Assembly: GCA_022316685.1 (NCBI GenBank)
Contig: JAKJHU010000625.1
Span: 62,001 to 126,000 of the forward strand
DNA length: 64,000 nt
Reading direction: 5' to 3'
Source: Progne subis subis
Lineage: Eukaryota; Chordata; Aves; Passeriformes; Hirundinidae
Part shown: positions 30,101 to 41,413 of the stretch, piece by piece
Layout: every line of letters begins with the position of its first letter
Position numbering within the stretch: position 1 is the stretch's first letter
Position numbers and translations under genes: made by a program
The notes under the pieces: generated by a model
Told to the model about the DNA's origin: nothing
Databases searched by the model: none
Seen by the model: the letters and a program-made list of their open reading frames with translations, nothing else

Positions 30101-33100
30101 GTACATATGTACTTTTTCCTTTTTTTTTCCTAATTTGTATTACATACTCCTACCAAAAAGAAATCAAAAGATGAAAATACTTCCCTAATTATGATTGTAG
30201 AATCTTTGTTTTTAACTCTCATTTAGGTATCTTGAAAGCAGGAACTTAGAATACTGGCTTTCAACTTACCTTTTTAATCTTCTGTGGAAGGTACAAGTTT
30301 ATACAACAAATTCAAGCTTGCTAACAAAGAACTGGATTTACTTAACCATCTTTTGTGGTCCACAGACTATTGAATCTACAAAGCAAATTCAATCTACAGA
30401 AATTAGTGTCTTGCATGAACATCAGCTTTCAAGAACATAAACAATGGTAAGGAACCTTGGTGCAAGAAGCCACTTTTTGCTTACTGGAAAAAGGAAGTAC
30501 AATTGCACCCCAGCCAGCCACTTTCCATATAAGCTTTACTGAGCACACTCTTTTTACCTACAGAGAAGTAAGGACATTCAAGAGGTTCTTGATAGCAAAT
30601 GGCAAGCACAGAAATAGGTTTTCCAAGATCTGTCTGTGACATAGGCTGCAGAGTTACTGACTGATACAAGCATAAGGGAAAAATTATTTAACATTTTAAA
30701 ACTTTTTTAAAGCTTTAAATTGTGCTCAGCAGCAAATTTAAGATGCAAAACAAAAAGCCTTACTTCAGAGGCAACTATCATGTTTTATGTAATTTGCATC
30801 TTCCTGATATTTGCTTATAATAAAGTTGTCTGAATACTTTTTTGATATTTAGTTGGTTTAGTCTTATGATAATTGCTACAGCTTTTGAGTAATTTTGTTA
30901 TACTGGTACTTACAAGTGGTCATAGTTTGATATGCAGTATTATTCAAACATTATCTTTAGCTAGGTGGTTCATTTAAAGTAGTAAAAAACTTCCGAAATA
31001 CAAAGTCATCACAGTTGTCCCCAGTAAGTTAATGTTTATTGGAGGTCTTTGTTATAACTCTCTAAAAGTTCAAAAGTCTATCTTTGGTCACACTTTTATT
31101 CTGTTCATGTTCCGCTACTCAACTGACAAAAGTTATTGCTGGGTTTAGTTGGGGGGTTTTTGGTCTGGTTTTGCTTTTTTTGTTTCTTTTTAAATGTAAG
31201 TAATCAGGAATATTTTGCCATTTACTAGAAGAAACACAAAATTTGTTTACTAAATAAACAAATACAATCTTTACTAGAAGTAGAAATCACAACAAAAAAG
31301 TTTACAAATTATTCACAAGATTCAAAGTTTACTGACTTTCTAGAATATTTCTAGGTGTAACATCAAAGCTTGACATTAACAACTTTTGTGTATTTTTTAA
31401 AGTTTCTTTAGTTTTACTGTTCATAGGTTTCTTACAGATTTACACCTAATATCACCTAAACACTTCTCTTCCTCCTTCTTCCTACCCCATTACTCACACT
31501 ATGCTACATGCAAGCCTAATGGCCAGCATGTGCTGAATGATCAAACTGACCATTATGTTTTTGGATTTTTTTCACTTGGGGCAATAATTTAGATCTATCC
31601 CCTTTACCCAACTGGCTATTTTCATAAAGCCCACAGAACTCAGTTTTCTTTATGCCCTTTGACTTGTGAAATCAACTAACAGGTTCAACAGGCTGTGATC
31701 AGAAAGAGGAGACAGACAAGACAGATGGGTAGACCGACAGCATGATCACAACAACTGCTATTTGTAAGTTTACCTTGCCTTCTTAAATCTGAAGCATCCA
31801 TCATATTCCCAGTTTTAGAAATGTTAACTTCCTAGTGCAGTAGATACTTATTCTAGAACATTTCTAAGTGGAACAAGAATTCAATTCCACCCCTACAAGT
31901 TCACTGTTATCCTTATCTTGCAGCAGGAAAGTTCTAACCAGGCTTTTCCAACCAAGTGAACCCTCTGCACATCCTAAACACCAACATTGACATTGGAGGA
32001 GTGGATTTTATTATTTTTTTTTAATTAAGATAACAGCTGGGAAAACTGTACTTTCACTTTGGAAAACAAAAATTAAGTTAACACTTTCCATTATGCTGTT
32101 TTGACAACTCAAAAAAAAAAAAAAAAAGGACGCCTCACTGAAATTAACAGTCCACTGTTCCAACTTTAGAGATAGCATAGTTTAGGGTTTATATAGCACA
32201 TATTATGCATGCGTGCCATGCACTATATAGATAGACATGAGTTTTACATTATCATTTCAATCTAATCTGTTTCAGCTTTTGATACTTCCAACAACTTTTG
32301 AGGAAAAAGAGCAATGCTAATAGAGCTTAAATAGAATTAAAACTGTATTATGTAAGGTATATACACAATTGTTACAGTCATTAAATTAAACTATCTGATT
32401 TTAACAAGCAGATTAAGCATCTGTAAAAATGCATGGTCAGTCCACTTGCTCACCAGGAAGCTTTAGCACAAAGTTAAAATGTAAACCAGTTCTAAAAACC
32501 AAAGTACAGGAGAATATGTAACCAAGGACTGAAAGTGCTTACCTTGACTCACCACTACTGTTTCTTACATCTTCATCACTGTGCCCATTCATTGTAAATA
32601 TTAAGAAGTTTAAAAGATAAATAGAAGTCCACTCAGGTTAGAAGGTAGATGCCAAGAAATTACTTCTTGGTACTCTATTTTCCAGATGACTCAACTGTTT
32701 TCTGCAAGATTTTTCCAAAATTACCTAGAGCAGTAAAGAAAAATGTTGACATAATTTGAAATATTTGATGGTTGCAACTGAAAGATGCTGAAGATAACTT
32801 ATCTTGTAATAACACCATCAAAAGGGAGTATCTATTACATCTGGAATCTTCTTTTTTACTGAAAAACAGCTTTTGGTATGCTATAGTCCTGTCTTAAGAA
32901 CAACCCGATCTTACTTTTAAAGGAAAACAGCCTCCCCAAACACATAAATAAAAATTATAATCATTAATGCTCTAAGATATGACTAGCAAAATTATTTAAT
33001 GCACAAAACACATCATAAACAGTTCTAGACACAAAGTTTACATTCTGTTGGGGGTAGAGTCAAGAAAATAGACTCTCCCATTTTTAAAAAATGGCTCAAC

Positions 33101-33290
33101 TACATCAAGCTAACAAGATGCCACAGATGGAGTGATCACTATTTCAAACATCCTCAATCAGATCTCTACCGTGTCAGATGCACCTAGAAAGTTTAGGTTC
33201 ACATTAAATGGAGTGTAAGTATAAACTCACTGATAATAAGCTAAAGAGCAGCACCTCTCACAGATGTAGTGGTGTGAAAGCAATTAGGGG
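30101..33290. other. No gene recognised; AT-rich, apparently single-copy DNA
   Basis: About 3.2 kb of AT-rich sequence. Only low-complexity tracts stand out (T/G-rich near 31150-31190, A17 near 32110). No conserved frame, repeat end or RNA gene was seen. It may be intronic or intergenic sequence belonging to the CpG-rich block to the right. Confidence 0.55.
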
Positions 33291-34860
33291 CCCGCCTGCA
33301 GGTTGCCTGCCTTGAGGTGCTCTCTAATATAGTCCAAGCTCCAGCTCATGATGGAGGCGGGGGCTGCCTGGTACCGGGATGGCAAAAACCCTGCGCTCAG
33401 GCACTATCTCAGACACCAGGGCCACTCCAGACAACAAACAAAAGCAATGACGGGAAAAAAAAAAAAAAAAAAGATCATAGGAAAGAGCCCTGTAACCCCA
33501 GAGAGGCTGTGAAGCTAGGCTGGGGCCCCCACGGCGGCGAGACAGGCAGATTGGTGGTTCCTCGCAGATAGGCCGCTGGCTGCCCAACGAGGCCAAGATC
33601 CGCGCTGGCTGCCTTCCCACGCCCAGGGTACGAACACTCCGCCTCCTCTGGGACCGGTACTCCCTGGGCCCCAGGAAAGATCTTTAATGGCCATGAAACC
33701 CTCCTTGTCGGCCACTCCCTGCTCTGCGACGATACTCCCCGACCACCCGCACTCCGCTGTTGCGGCCTCCCGCGACCGACAGTTTCCGAGGAGAGCCCAG
33801 GCCAGGGCTTCGTCCCTACCTCTCGCGAGTTCACCTCCCGCCCCCGAAAATGGCCCTCTGCTGGTGCCGTGACCTGCACAGGCACTGCTCCTGGTCAAGG
33901 CTCCCGGGAAGTATTGCCAAGGCGGCCGCTGTCCTCTGTGTTCGCTTCTCCCAGCGCCCCCCCATGGCCAGAGAAGAGCGAAGGCCTCCCAGCCAGTTCG
34001 TCAGACCCCGCTGGACTCAGCGAAAGAGACAACCCCGACTGCCCACCTCAGTTCTCACAGCTCCCTCCCTCTTCGGAAAATAGCGACCGGCTCCAGGAGC
34101 CCAGCGGCACGCTAGGCATCCAACTCCTTCTCAGCGCCAGTCGCCTCTCCATCCATCTTTGAAAGCAACAACTACCACGCAACTCCGGACCAGGGAAAGA
34201 AAAAGGAGCCATGGCGGGCCTCTGCCTACCTGTGTGTGTGCACTCGGCCCGACTTTCCTAGGTCTGCCCTGATCCGAGACGGCGCTATACCACAAAGAGA
34301 TCTGTGCTGCAACCTAGGGTCGAAGGCTGCTCCTGCGGCCACCGCAAGGCCTGGGCCGCCGGCTCTTTACAGCCCCACGCAGTGGGCTCGCCTGCAGCCC
34401 CCACCGGCTTGAACAATAGGGCCCCAAACCGGGCAGGGAGAACCCTGGTAAGTGCTCTGTTGCTCCGCCGCTGTTTCCTACGTCCTCTCGACCACCGCCA
34501 TCACACTACCACTCCGCTCAGCCTCCTCCTCCCTTAATTGGATAGAAACCCTGGGCGTGATGTCAGTCCTGCGCCCTGGGACAGAGCGGGGAGGAGGAGC
34601 AACAGTCGGGAGGGGACAGCGCCGTCGGGACATAGCGGCAGGAAAGGCCACTTGGAGGGCATGGCGGAACTCAAGCGGCTTCTCAGCTGCGTTGGATATT
34701 GCAGAGGCCGGAGGCGGTAGGAGCTCGCCTGCCCGCCGCAGCAGCGAACGGGCGCTGGGGCCAGTGCCGCTCCTGGTGCACGCTTGCAGCTCCTGTGTGA
34801 AGGGGGCAGGGCGCGGCGCAGCCCGGCCTGAGGGGCGCTCATGACCCACCCAGTGTAGCA
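33291..34860. promoter_or_regulatory. CpG-rich block, candidate host promoter / first exon
   Basis: G+C and CpG content rise sharply here compared with both flanks, mostly over 33500-34850. Promoter-like words occur: GCCATGGCGG near 34210, GTGATGTCAG near 34556 (CRE-like), CGCCATC near 34496 and a possible donor CTGGTAAGTG near 34445. Open frames on both strands follow from the base composition and show no family I recognise, so I name no gene. An 18-base A run near 33455 marks a possible old retroposed tail. This is the only part of the window that looks like a host regulatory region. Confidence 0.5.
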
Positions 34861-35363
34861 GGGAACCTGGCCTAAGCCCTACGTTACTGTTTAGTGCGGT
34901 GCGGGTTTTTTGGGGGGATTTGTTTTTGTTTTTTGTTTGTTTCAGGTTTTTCCTGTCTAAAATGAGAGCTCCCTAACAAACACATATGCATTTCTTAGTC
35001 TTCCTATGCAGTTACAGTTGGCATTAGGGCATATTTAGGAAGGCTTGGCATGCAGCTGCACAGAGAACACTCGCCTCCATGAGGAAAGCATCCTCCAGCT
35101 GGAGGCAGAACATTCCTTTCTCTTGATATCTAACTCGAGTTGTTTTAAAGTGATTAATGAGAAAGCTGTTTGTTTAAGATGGCTCATGTTCAGAAAAAAA
35201 AAATTAGAAAATTAGAGTCCTACTGCTAGAGTCTACCTGTTCCCAGAGTAGCAAAACAAAAGTAGTGGCTGCTGAGTAAAAGACAGCTCTGAGCAACACA
35301 ATTACAGAGTTCTGGAAAGAGGAAGTAATTTACCTGCTTTGTCCTCTTTGGAATCCTGGATAT
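34861..35363. other. No gene recognised; spacer
   Basis: Sequence between the CpG-rich block and the ERVL-type LTR fragment, with a T/G-rich low-complexity tract at about 34905-34950. Nothing else is supported. Confidence 0.5.
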
Positions 35364-35700
35364 TGTGCTGGTTTTGGCTGGGGTAATTTTCTTCATAGTA
35401 GCTAGTATGAAGCTATGTTTTGCATTTGTTCTGAAAACAATGTTCAGAATTCAGGGATTTTTTTATTTTTAATTGCTGAGCAGTGCTTACACACAGGCAA
35501 GGCCTTATCTGCTTCTCACACCACCCCACCAGGGAGTAGGCTGGGGAGGACACAAGAAGTTGAGAGGAGACAAAGCTGGGACAGGTGATCCCAACTGACC
35601 AAAGGGATATTCCAGACCATATGACATCATGTTCAGCATATAAAGCTGAGGGAAGAAGGAAGGGGAGTATGTTCAAAGTTATGGCATCTACCTTCCCGAA
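35364..35700 (+). mobile_element. ERVL-type LTR fragment, copy 3, cut by ERV5
   Basis: It begins TGTGCTGGTTTTGGCTGGGG and matches copies 1 and 2 as far as CCTTCCCGAA, where the ERV5 5' LTR starts. The missing 3' part is not found next to the ERV5 3' LTR at 48860. Either later deletion or rearrangement removed it, or the two ERV5 LTRs do not bound a single insertion. Confidence 0.8.
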
Positions 35701-36314
35701 TGTGAAAAGTGCATATTATATGGCTCTATGTGAGATATTTACAATATGTATTATGTTGGTTAGTAATGCTGTATTAATATTTTGATAGTATGGTAAATGT
35801 GGTTTTGTAGTTAAAATGTAGTTTTTGTAGTTAAAATAGAAATTATGTATGTGGGATTTTTTTAAAGAGAGGAAGGGGATACTTGCAGAGATAGCAGCTA
35901 CAGGAGATGTAAATCTTTCAAAGAAAAAGAATTTATTACTTCCTTATCAGAAGAGACTAACTTCTCCTGCCTCGCTCAGCCCTGAAGATGCCATAGAGAT
36001 TAAGGGGAAGAAAGTGACACTGACAAGAGAGAATTCTTTGTTTGAATGGAATTTATGCACCATGTATGAAATGTATGAATATTCAACAGGTTATTGCTTT
36101 TAAGAGTTAATCCTCTCTTAACGGGGGTCCTTTTTTTGGAGTTTATTTGCCTGGAAAGGCACCCAGATGTCTGTTACTTTGTTTTTATTGTCTCATATTC
36201 TCCTAACTCTAATTGTTCAAATTTTTATTACTCTATAATTCTATTAATATTTTTATAACCATTTTATTACTATTAAGCTTCTAAAATTTTAAAACAAATG
36301 ATTGGCGTTTTTCA
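35701..36314 (+). repeat. ERV5 5' LTR
   Basis: 614 bp, TGTGAAAAGTGC to GTTTTTCA. AT-rich throughout, it shares long blocks with the LTR at 48312 but has an extra segment near 35825-35900. Confidence 0.85.
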
Positions 36315-36320
36315 CAATTA

Positions 36321-36338
36321 TGGTAGCAGAGGATGGTT
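36321..36338 (+). promoter_or_regulatory. ERV5 primer binding site, initiator tRNA-Met
   Basis: TGGTAGCAGAGGATGGTT is an exact 18-base complement of the 3' end of vertebrate initiator tRNA-Met and lies 6 nt after the LTR. This firmly fixes the LTR as a 5' LTR in + orientation. Confidence 0.92.
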
Positions 36339-37472
36339 AGAACACCTCACTGCCAGTGCCCCAGGTGAATCAGGGTGAGGACTGCGTGCCCTGCCCAGTT
36401 GGCAGCCTCGCTCTATGTTCAGCTGGTGTGACCGACAGATGCAGGTTACCATCGATGGACAAAAGGAGGCAATAAAACAAAGAAAAGGGAAAAGATTCCC
36501 TAAATCCGCAGTAATTAGCCCCTAAGACTAAAGTGTACACGAAGACAAAGACTCAAGGACAAAGGATAGGTAAGTACTGGTTTGTACAGGGCAAATAAGG
36601 GGGGGATGAATGTGTGTGAATGAGGCAGTTGGTTATCCCAGACCTGCTGAGTGCGGAGTCTCCTATGCTGCATTTCCGTTCTTTCGTGAGAAAAAAGGCC
36701 AGTAAAGAGACGAAGCAGATGATAAGAAGAGTGAGAGAATCCCCCTGCAAAAACTGTGACTGAGTCTTAGGGAAGGGGTGGGACCCCTAGGAGAGAGGAA
36801 GCTGAGGGTTTTCCTAGCATAATCCATTGGAGAAAAAAAAAAAGTGTGGAAAGGGCCCCTAAAAATTTTGCTGGATTGAGGGATAAGAGTGCCCGAGAGC
36901 ATCCAGAATTGAAACCTGCTGGGTTGAAAGATTAATATTCCAAGAGCATCCAGGGTTCTGCCGGATTGAGGTTATGCCCAAGAGCATCTAGGGTTGGACA
37001 ACACAGCTGGATTGAGGGATGAAAATGCCCAAGAGCATCTAGGGTTGGACAACACAGCTGGATTGAGGGGATATCCAAGAGCACCGGGACTGGCCAGTAA
37101 CACCTAAAATTGTAATAGGTGATTTGAAAGTAAAAGGTACCTTATTGTTGTTTTCTTGTGTGAGAGTGAATCACACACAAAATCTGCCTCAGCTTCCCGG
37201 GCGAGTGGGACTGTGGCAGGAGGTGTAGGTGACCCGCAAACAGGCCATTGTTCCCTGGGCAGGTGGGGGCTATGGCAAAAACATGTATGTGACCTGCAAA
37301 CAGGCCATTTTCCCTCTGGGCCTGTGGAGGGGGGGTCTTGGTAAAAGAGTGTAAGTGACACGCAAATCAGCCTCATAGGTGGATGGGCACCAGAGGCGAC
37401 CAGATTCTGGGCCCTCCTCAGAGGCCCAGCTATACTGGAACCCAGAGGCCAACCCCAAGGCGAGGGTGAGTC
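36339..37472 (+). repeat. ERV5 leader with two tandem-repeat arrays
   Basis: No long ORF. Between about 36885 and 37110 a unit of about 50 bp (CAAGAGCATCTAGGGTTGGA and GCTGGATTGAGGG blocks) occurs four or five times. Between about 37190 and 37375 a second unit of about 65-70 bp (GTGACCTGCAAACAGGCCAT block) occurs two to three times. Both arrays lie where gammaretroviral leaders carry packaging signals. Confidence 0.75.
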
Positions 37473-38048
37473 ATTGAAAACCGATATAGTCACGGACAAA
37501 GACCCTCTAACTAATTAAAGTTAGAAAGTGGTATGTTTATTCACCGACGGGAGTCATCTCCGAAAGGCATGGCCGCCCCAAACAAGGCTCTTTGCTCTCT
37601 ATTTATTTTCCAAGATCTTACATACAGTACATATGCATAACCCCAGCACCTCCCATCCCCGCTCTGTATTAAAATGAGGTTATTAGTCCTTCACGCGTGC
37701 GCAGTTCTTCTCTTGAATTGGGTCAGTGGTCTCAAATTGGGTCAGTGGTCTCAAAGGATGAAGTCAGGAGAGTCTTCATCAGGTCTCTGTGACCCTCTGG
37801 CACTGTCCAAGGTCCCCTGCTTCGTGATTGATGGATACCAAGTCCAGGTGCTGGCCATTGTTCTTACTGGTTTCAATCTGTTCTTATGACAGTTCACTTA
37901 CTCCACTTTTTCTATAAACAAGCTCATAATATAACAGTTAGCTCTAGCTTGGGCATCTAATAATCATTAACCTACCATTTGCTAATCTAACTTACACCTT
38001 GATCAATATAAATTGCTTCTAGCCCTTAGCTAAAATCTTAACTCTTTA
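37473..38048 (-). mobile_element. Antisense LTR inside ERV5
   Basis: The + strand shows GTTTATTCACC (minus strand AATAAAC, a poly(A) signal) near 37530 and an AT-rich U3-like right half. It is homologous to the antisense LTR sequence at 48861-49390. ERV5 leader adjoins on the left and integrase coding on the right, so ERV5 gag and most of pol were lost here. Boundaries are approximate, and no TSD was found. Confidence 0.6.
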
Positions 38049-38760
38049 AAGTCATGTATCAAGAATAGACTCAGAGAGAGGAACACATTTTACGTCGTGT
38101 TACAACAAATAATTCAAGCTTTGGGGATAAAATGGGAGTTACACACCCCATGACATCCACAGAGTTCTGGTCATGTAGAGAGGATGAACCAGAGTTTAAA
38201 GAGAACTTTGACCAAATTAATAGTTGAAACCCGAATGTCATGAGTACAATGCCTACCTTTAGCCTTATTGAGCATCCGAACAAAACTCAGGTCAGACCTG
38301 GGAGTGTCACCCTATGAAATGATGTTTGGGTTACCTTTTTTGCCCACCCAACATGGAAATGCTACCTATGAGGTAGGGGAAATGAGTGTTAAAGGATACG
38401 TTAACACCATTGCAAAAACTCTTGAAAACTTACGGTTAAAAGGAATAATCCCTCAAACCACACCTTTAGACTTTAAAATCCACAATATTCATCCAGGGGA
38501 ATGGGTGCTGGTAAAAACCTAGAAAGAACAACCTTTAACTCCTCAATGGGAAGGTCCTTTTCAGGTATTGCTGACGACCGAGGCTGCGATTCGGACCAAG
38601 GAACGAGGGTGGATCCACGCCAGCAGAATCAAAGGACCTGTGGAAGAACCTAAGAAATGGACGATGACATCTGAACCAGGTGATACAAAATTGACTCCTA
38701 AATGGGGAACAGGTGGTAATGAACTGGGAAGACCCAAATGATCCAAGAAACATACCCAGG
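38048..38760 (+). pseudogene. ERV5 pol, integrase C-terminal half
   Basis: Gammaretrovirus-type integrase. Degraded core coding (a GTHFTS block near 38090, then KWELHTP) is followed by LGVSPYEMMFGLPF and the C-terminal domain with HPGEWVLVKT, TPQWEGPFQVLLTT and IKGP blocks. One stop (38520-38522) and several frameshifts are present. The end of the frame is overlapped by the next ORF, as in ERV3. Confidence 0.85.
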
Positions 38761-38895
38761 ATCACACCTAATTGGGAGATAAGGCCAAGCTTATATCAGT
38801 GGTTTCAAGTACCACCTGGACAAGCTTTGAGACGCCTCCGATACCCTTCTTGGGGAGGAATACTTCCACTCCAAACAGGAGGATCAAGACTGTTT
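38713..38895 (+). pseudogene. ERV5 accessory ORF, N-terminal part (interrupted)
   Basis: An open frame overlapping the integrase end. It encodes a Pro/Trp/Asn-rich stretch (NWEDPNDP, then PNWEIRP) and runs into the inserted LTR at about 38896. It sits where the Cys-rich accessory ORF of ERV3 begins, so I read it as the front part of the ERV5 homologue, whose Cys-rich part follows at 39420. It shows little sequence identity to ERV3, so this is by position. Confidence 0.45.
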
Positions 38896-39419
38896 TGTTT
38901 TGTCGTGCATTAATTTGGTTTATATTGTATTTCATTTTTATATTGGGTTTTGTAATGTTTCTTCTGTACCCTTGGAAAATGTAACACATGGTTTGTCCCT
39001 GTTCCTCCGCCCCGCCCATCCTCCCACACTGGAATGTAACCCAACTCTGTTCCACTCCCACCTTGTCCCTGATTGGGTAGTGGCTTGTCCCTGCCTCTAG
39101 GCCCATCCCTCCTGGGAAAAAGCCCTGGAACTGCCTGCAGAGCCCTCTCTTGCACCGGGACGGGGACAGGGACCGGACTGGGCCCCGGACTCTACAGGGG
39201 CAGGACCCCTGAATAAAGCCGTGATTCCCCCCCAGAGAAAGAGCACTCTTTCCTTTTGCCATCAATAGATGCCTGTTCTCTCTAAAGAAGTAAGGTTTGC
39301 CTCTGGGTAGCTTTAAGGCCCTGTGAAGGAAGATTCCTTCTGGCGTGGGCTCTCTCTCTCAAGCTAGCTGAGGCTAAAATGGAGCACGGGCTCCGAGGAG
39401 GGGAAGAGAGAGAGCCACA
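38896..39419 (+). mobile_element. ERV2-family LTR inserted in ERV5 accessory region
   Basis: About 524 bp related to the ERV2 LTRs: it shares TTTATATTGTATTTCATTTT, the CCACTCCCACCTT block, CTGAATAAAGCCGTGATT and the CTCAAGCTAGCTGAGG block. Start (38891-38901) and end (near GAGAGCCACA) are approximate. No clear TSD was found, but the interruption of the accessory ORF supports a true insertion. Confidence 0.8.
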
Positions 39420-39807
39420 TCAGTTTTGGACAGAGAACTCTTGTATTCATGCCTTAGCCTGTGATTTATGCAAAGAAGAAGAGTTGCAACTTCCATCAGT
39501 GCCAGACCAAATACCCTGCTTGATCCACCCAAATACCAGACATGCTAGCTGGATTAAATGTAAATGTTTAGATTGTGGGAAGAATTGGTATTGTAGTTCA
39601 CACAATCGAAACTCTCGTTGCAGGAAGTGTCAAGGGCCAAATCGATCTCCTATCCAGGTAGAACTCGAAGAAACTGAAATAAAAACTTTGTTTTGTGGAT
39701 GGGAATTATTAGTGCCTGTTGAATGGGAGATACCTGAAAAACAGTGGGAAACAACAGTTAAGGAGTGTCAAAAACTATTTGTCTGGAAATTAGCTAAAAG
39801 GAAGTGA
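39420..39807 (+). pseudogene. ERV5 Cys-rich accessory ORF, main part
   Basis: About 128 codons open to the TGA at 39805-39807. The frame is open back to an ATG at 39379, but that lies in the inserted LTR. The protein is rich in Cys with paired spacings: CDLC, then C-x-C-x2-C-x5-C-x8-C-x2-C (KCKCLDCGKNWYC ... CRKC). The order of Cys and the Trp after the third Cys match the Cys cluster in the ERV3 accessory ORF (C-x2-C-x2-C-x7-C-x9-C-x2-C). It lies between integrase and env in both elements. A zinc-binding, possibly nucleic-acid-binding, role is inference. No known retroviral family is recognised. Confidence 0.6.
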
Positions 39808-40257
39808 CAAGGAAATAGAGGGCAAGACCAGATTGGCCTCTGTATTCGCCACCAAGAAGATCAAATACACCTGCTGTGGGTTGCAACCCCATAGGCATGG
39901 GAGGTGGGAGTATAAGCCATACTGGACCTTTGTTATTCCTTTTTCTGTCACTCAGTTTTTGTCTTTTCCCTTTTGGGATATAGACAAGGCCATGCTATAG
40001 GTGTTACTGAAAGCTGTACATGGAAAGACACCGAGGTTCTTTTTTCATTTCTCACACTCATGTCAACAGTCACTGTTATAACCCATCCAAATTAGGCAAT
40101 TGCATACATAAAGGGAAAAAAGTACTGGATTGCAGAGAACTTAGGAACAAGTGGTAGCAGGATGGGAAGTCAGTGCCCAAAAGAGGAGAGATGGATTTGT
40201 TTTACATACATTATTGGGCACAAAGAACAAGATTTAGTAAAAGAACAGTCAATAAAC
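39808..40257 (+). pseudogene. ERV5 env, start of surface region, decayed
   Basis: Fragmentary frames with a hydrophobic segment near 39925-39985 (a likely former signal peptide) and many stops. Assigned to env because it lies between the accessory ORF and recognisable env sequence at 40899. Confidence 0.45.
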
Positions 40258-40898
40258 TGTCCTGGGGTGACTGTGTATCCCCAATCGTCTGTTGGGTGCA
40301 GGGGGGAGGGCAAGTGCGGTTTGTTTTTCCCCAGGAAAACTCTGCTCATCGGAGTGACCTTGAAGCAGGGGAGTTGTAACTTGGCAAGACGAAAGAAGCT
40401 CTGTTGTTTTTTTTCTCCCCGGCAGTTAGTTAGCTTAGTGCTAGCGTAGTTAGATGCTGTAGAATAGCTGAAGCTTTTTTGCTTTTTTTTCCTTTTTCTT
40501 TTTTTCCTTTTTTTTTCTTTCCTTTTTTTCTTTTTTGCCCTCTGCTCGGAACTGTTCCAACCTCTCCGGACTAAGGACCTGGGGGAAGCACCGGGGGCCT
40601 CCACAGGGGACCCACCCCACCAAGACCAGCCCTGCACATCTCCTTTTCTCCCAACGTCAGCGGAGACGGAGTGGTGGAGCACAGTGACGATCTTCAAGAG
40701 GAGACTCTTTAAGTTTGTTATCCCTCCGTAAGCGGCACGAAGCTCTTGTCATCGGGTATTGTGCTGGGAGTGCTTTGCCTGTTTAATAAACAGGTTTTTT
40801 CCACTTCTCTCTGAGGAAGTCTTTTCCCAAACTGGTTGGGGGAGGGGAGGGGGGCCCCTTGGGAGGATTTCTCCCAAAATCTGCCTGAAACCACCACA
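40258..40898 (+). mobile_element. Solo LTR (641 bp) inside ERV5 env, 5-bp TSD TAAAC
   Basis: It begins TGTCCTGGGGTGAC and ends AACCACCACA. The perfect direct repeat TAAAC lies at 40253-40257 and 40899-40903. AATAAA at 40785-40790 sets the + orientation. A polypyrimidine run spans about 40477-40545. Its GTATCCCCAATCGTCTGTT block recurs in antisense in the solo LTR at 42867-43410, so the two are related. Confidence 0.92.
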
Positions 40899-41413
40899 TA
40901 AACAAAAAGGCTAAGTCAGTACAACCACCTAAACCTGTGCCAATCTCAGTCGACGATTTGTATACAAAACTTGAACAGCAATTAGAAAAAGAAATAGATA
41001 TCTCAAGGATGGGTAAAAATCAGTTTGTAGAATTGGGGGAAAGAATAAGTAAGGAACTTAACATAACCAATTGTTGAGTCTGTGGAGGGGCTTTGATGTC
41101 AGAAGAATGGCCATGGAAAGGCAGCAGCTTAGGCCCAATTGAGCTCCTTAAGTGGAACCAAACAAGTACAAGTGGAGAAAACTGACCAGATGGGTGGATT
41201 TTAAGCTCAACAGTGATAGGGGAAGAATGTCTTTGGTGCACTGGGAAAATGTTCCTTCATGAAGTAGGAAAAACACCCTGTAAAAGATATAAGGTTAGTA
41301 ATGGAACTTCTGTATAGTGGGTCCCAGAAGAACCAACCGTGTATTGGACCCAAGAAAAAGCAAAAAAAGGAAATTGTAAGTAAGATAAAATAAAACTTTC
41401 CAATGTAATGATT
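40899..41413 (+). pseudogene. ERV5 env, surface subunit fragment
   Basis: Decayed env coding with several stops. A block encoding NC-x2-C (CWVC-like, Trp lost) near 41070-41085 is followed by EEWPWKGSS and a CLWCTGK segment, in style a gammaretrovirus-like surface subunit. It breaks off at the ERV6 insertion and env resumes at 47300. Confidence 0.6.

Noticed and set aside
33475..34160. Several 100-135-codon frames on both strands in the CpG-rich block
   Set aside because: Stop codons are rare in GC-rich sequence. No domain, family similarity or consistent codon pattern is seen.
34661..34720. 19-codon ORF beginning ATGGCGGAACTC in a Kozak-like context
   Set aside because: Short and unsupported. 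It could be a first-exon fragment or upstream ORF, but nothing confirms it.
36885..37380. Tandem repeats considered as a CRISPR array
   Set aside because: Units are adjacent and degenerate without unique spacers, the genome is a vertebrate one, and the arrays sit in a retroviral leader.
40477..40545. Polypyrimidine tract as a polypurine tract of an antisense element
   Set aside because: It lies inside a solo LTR with clean ends and TSD; no element boundary adjoins it.
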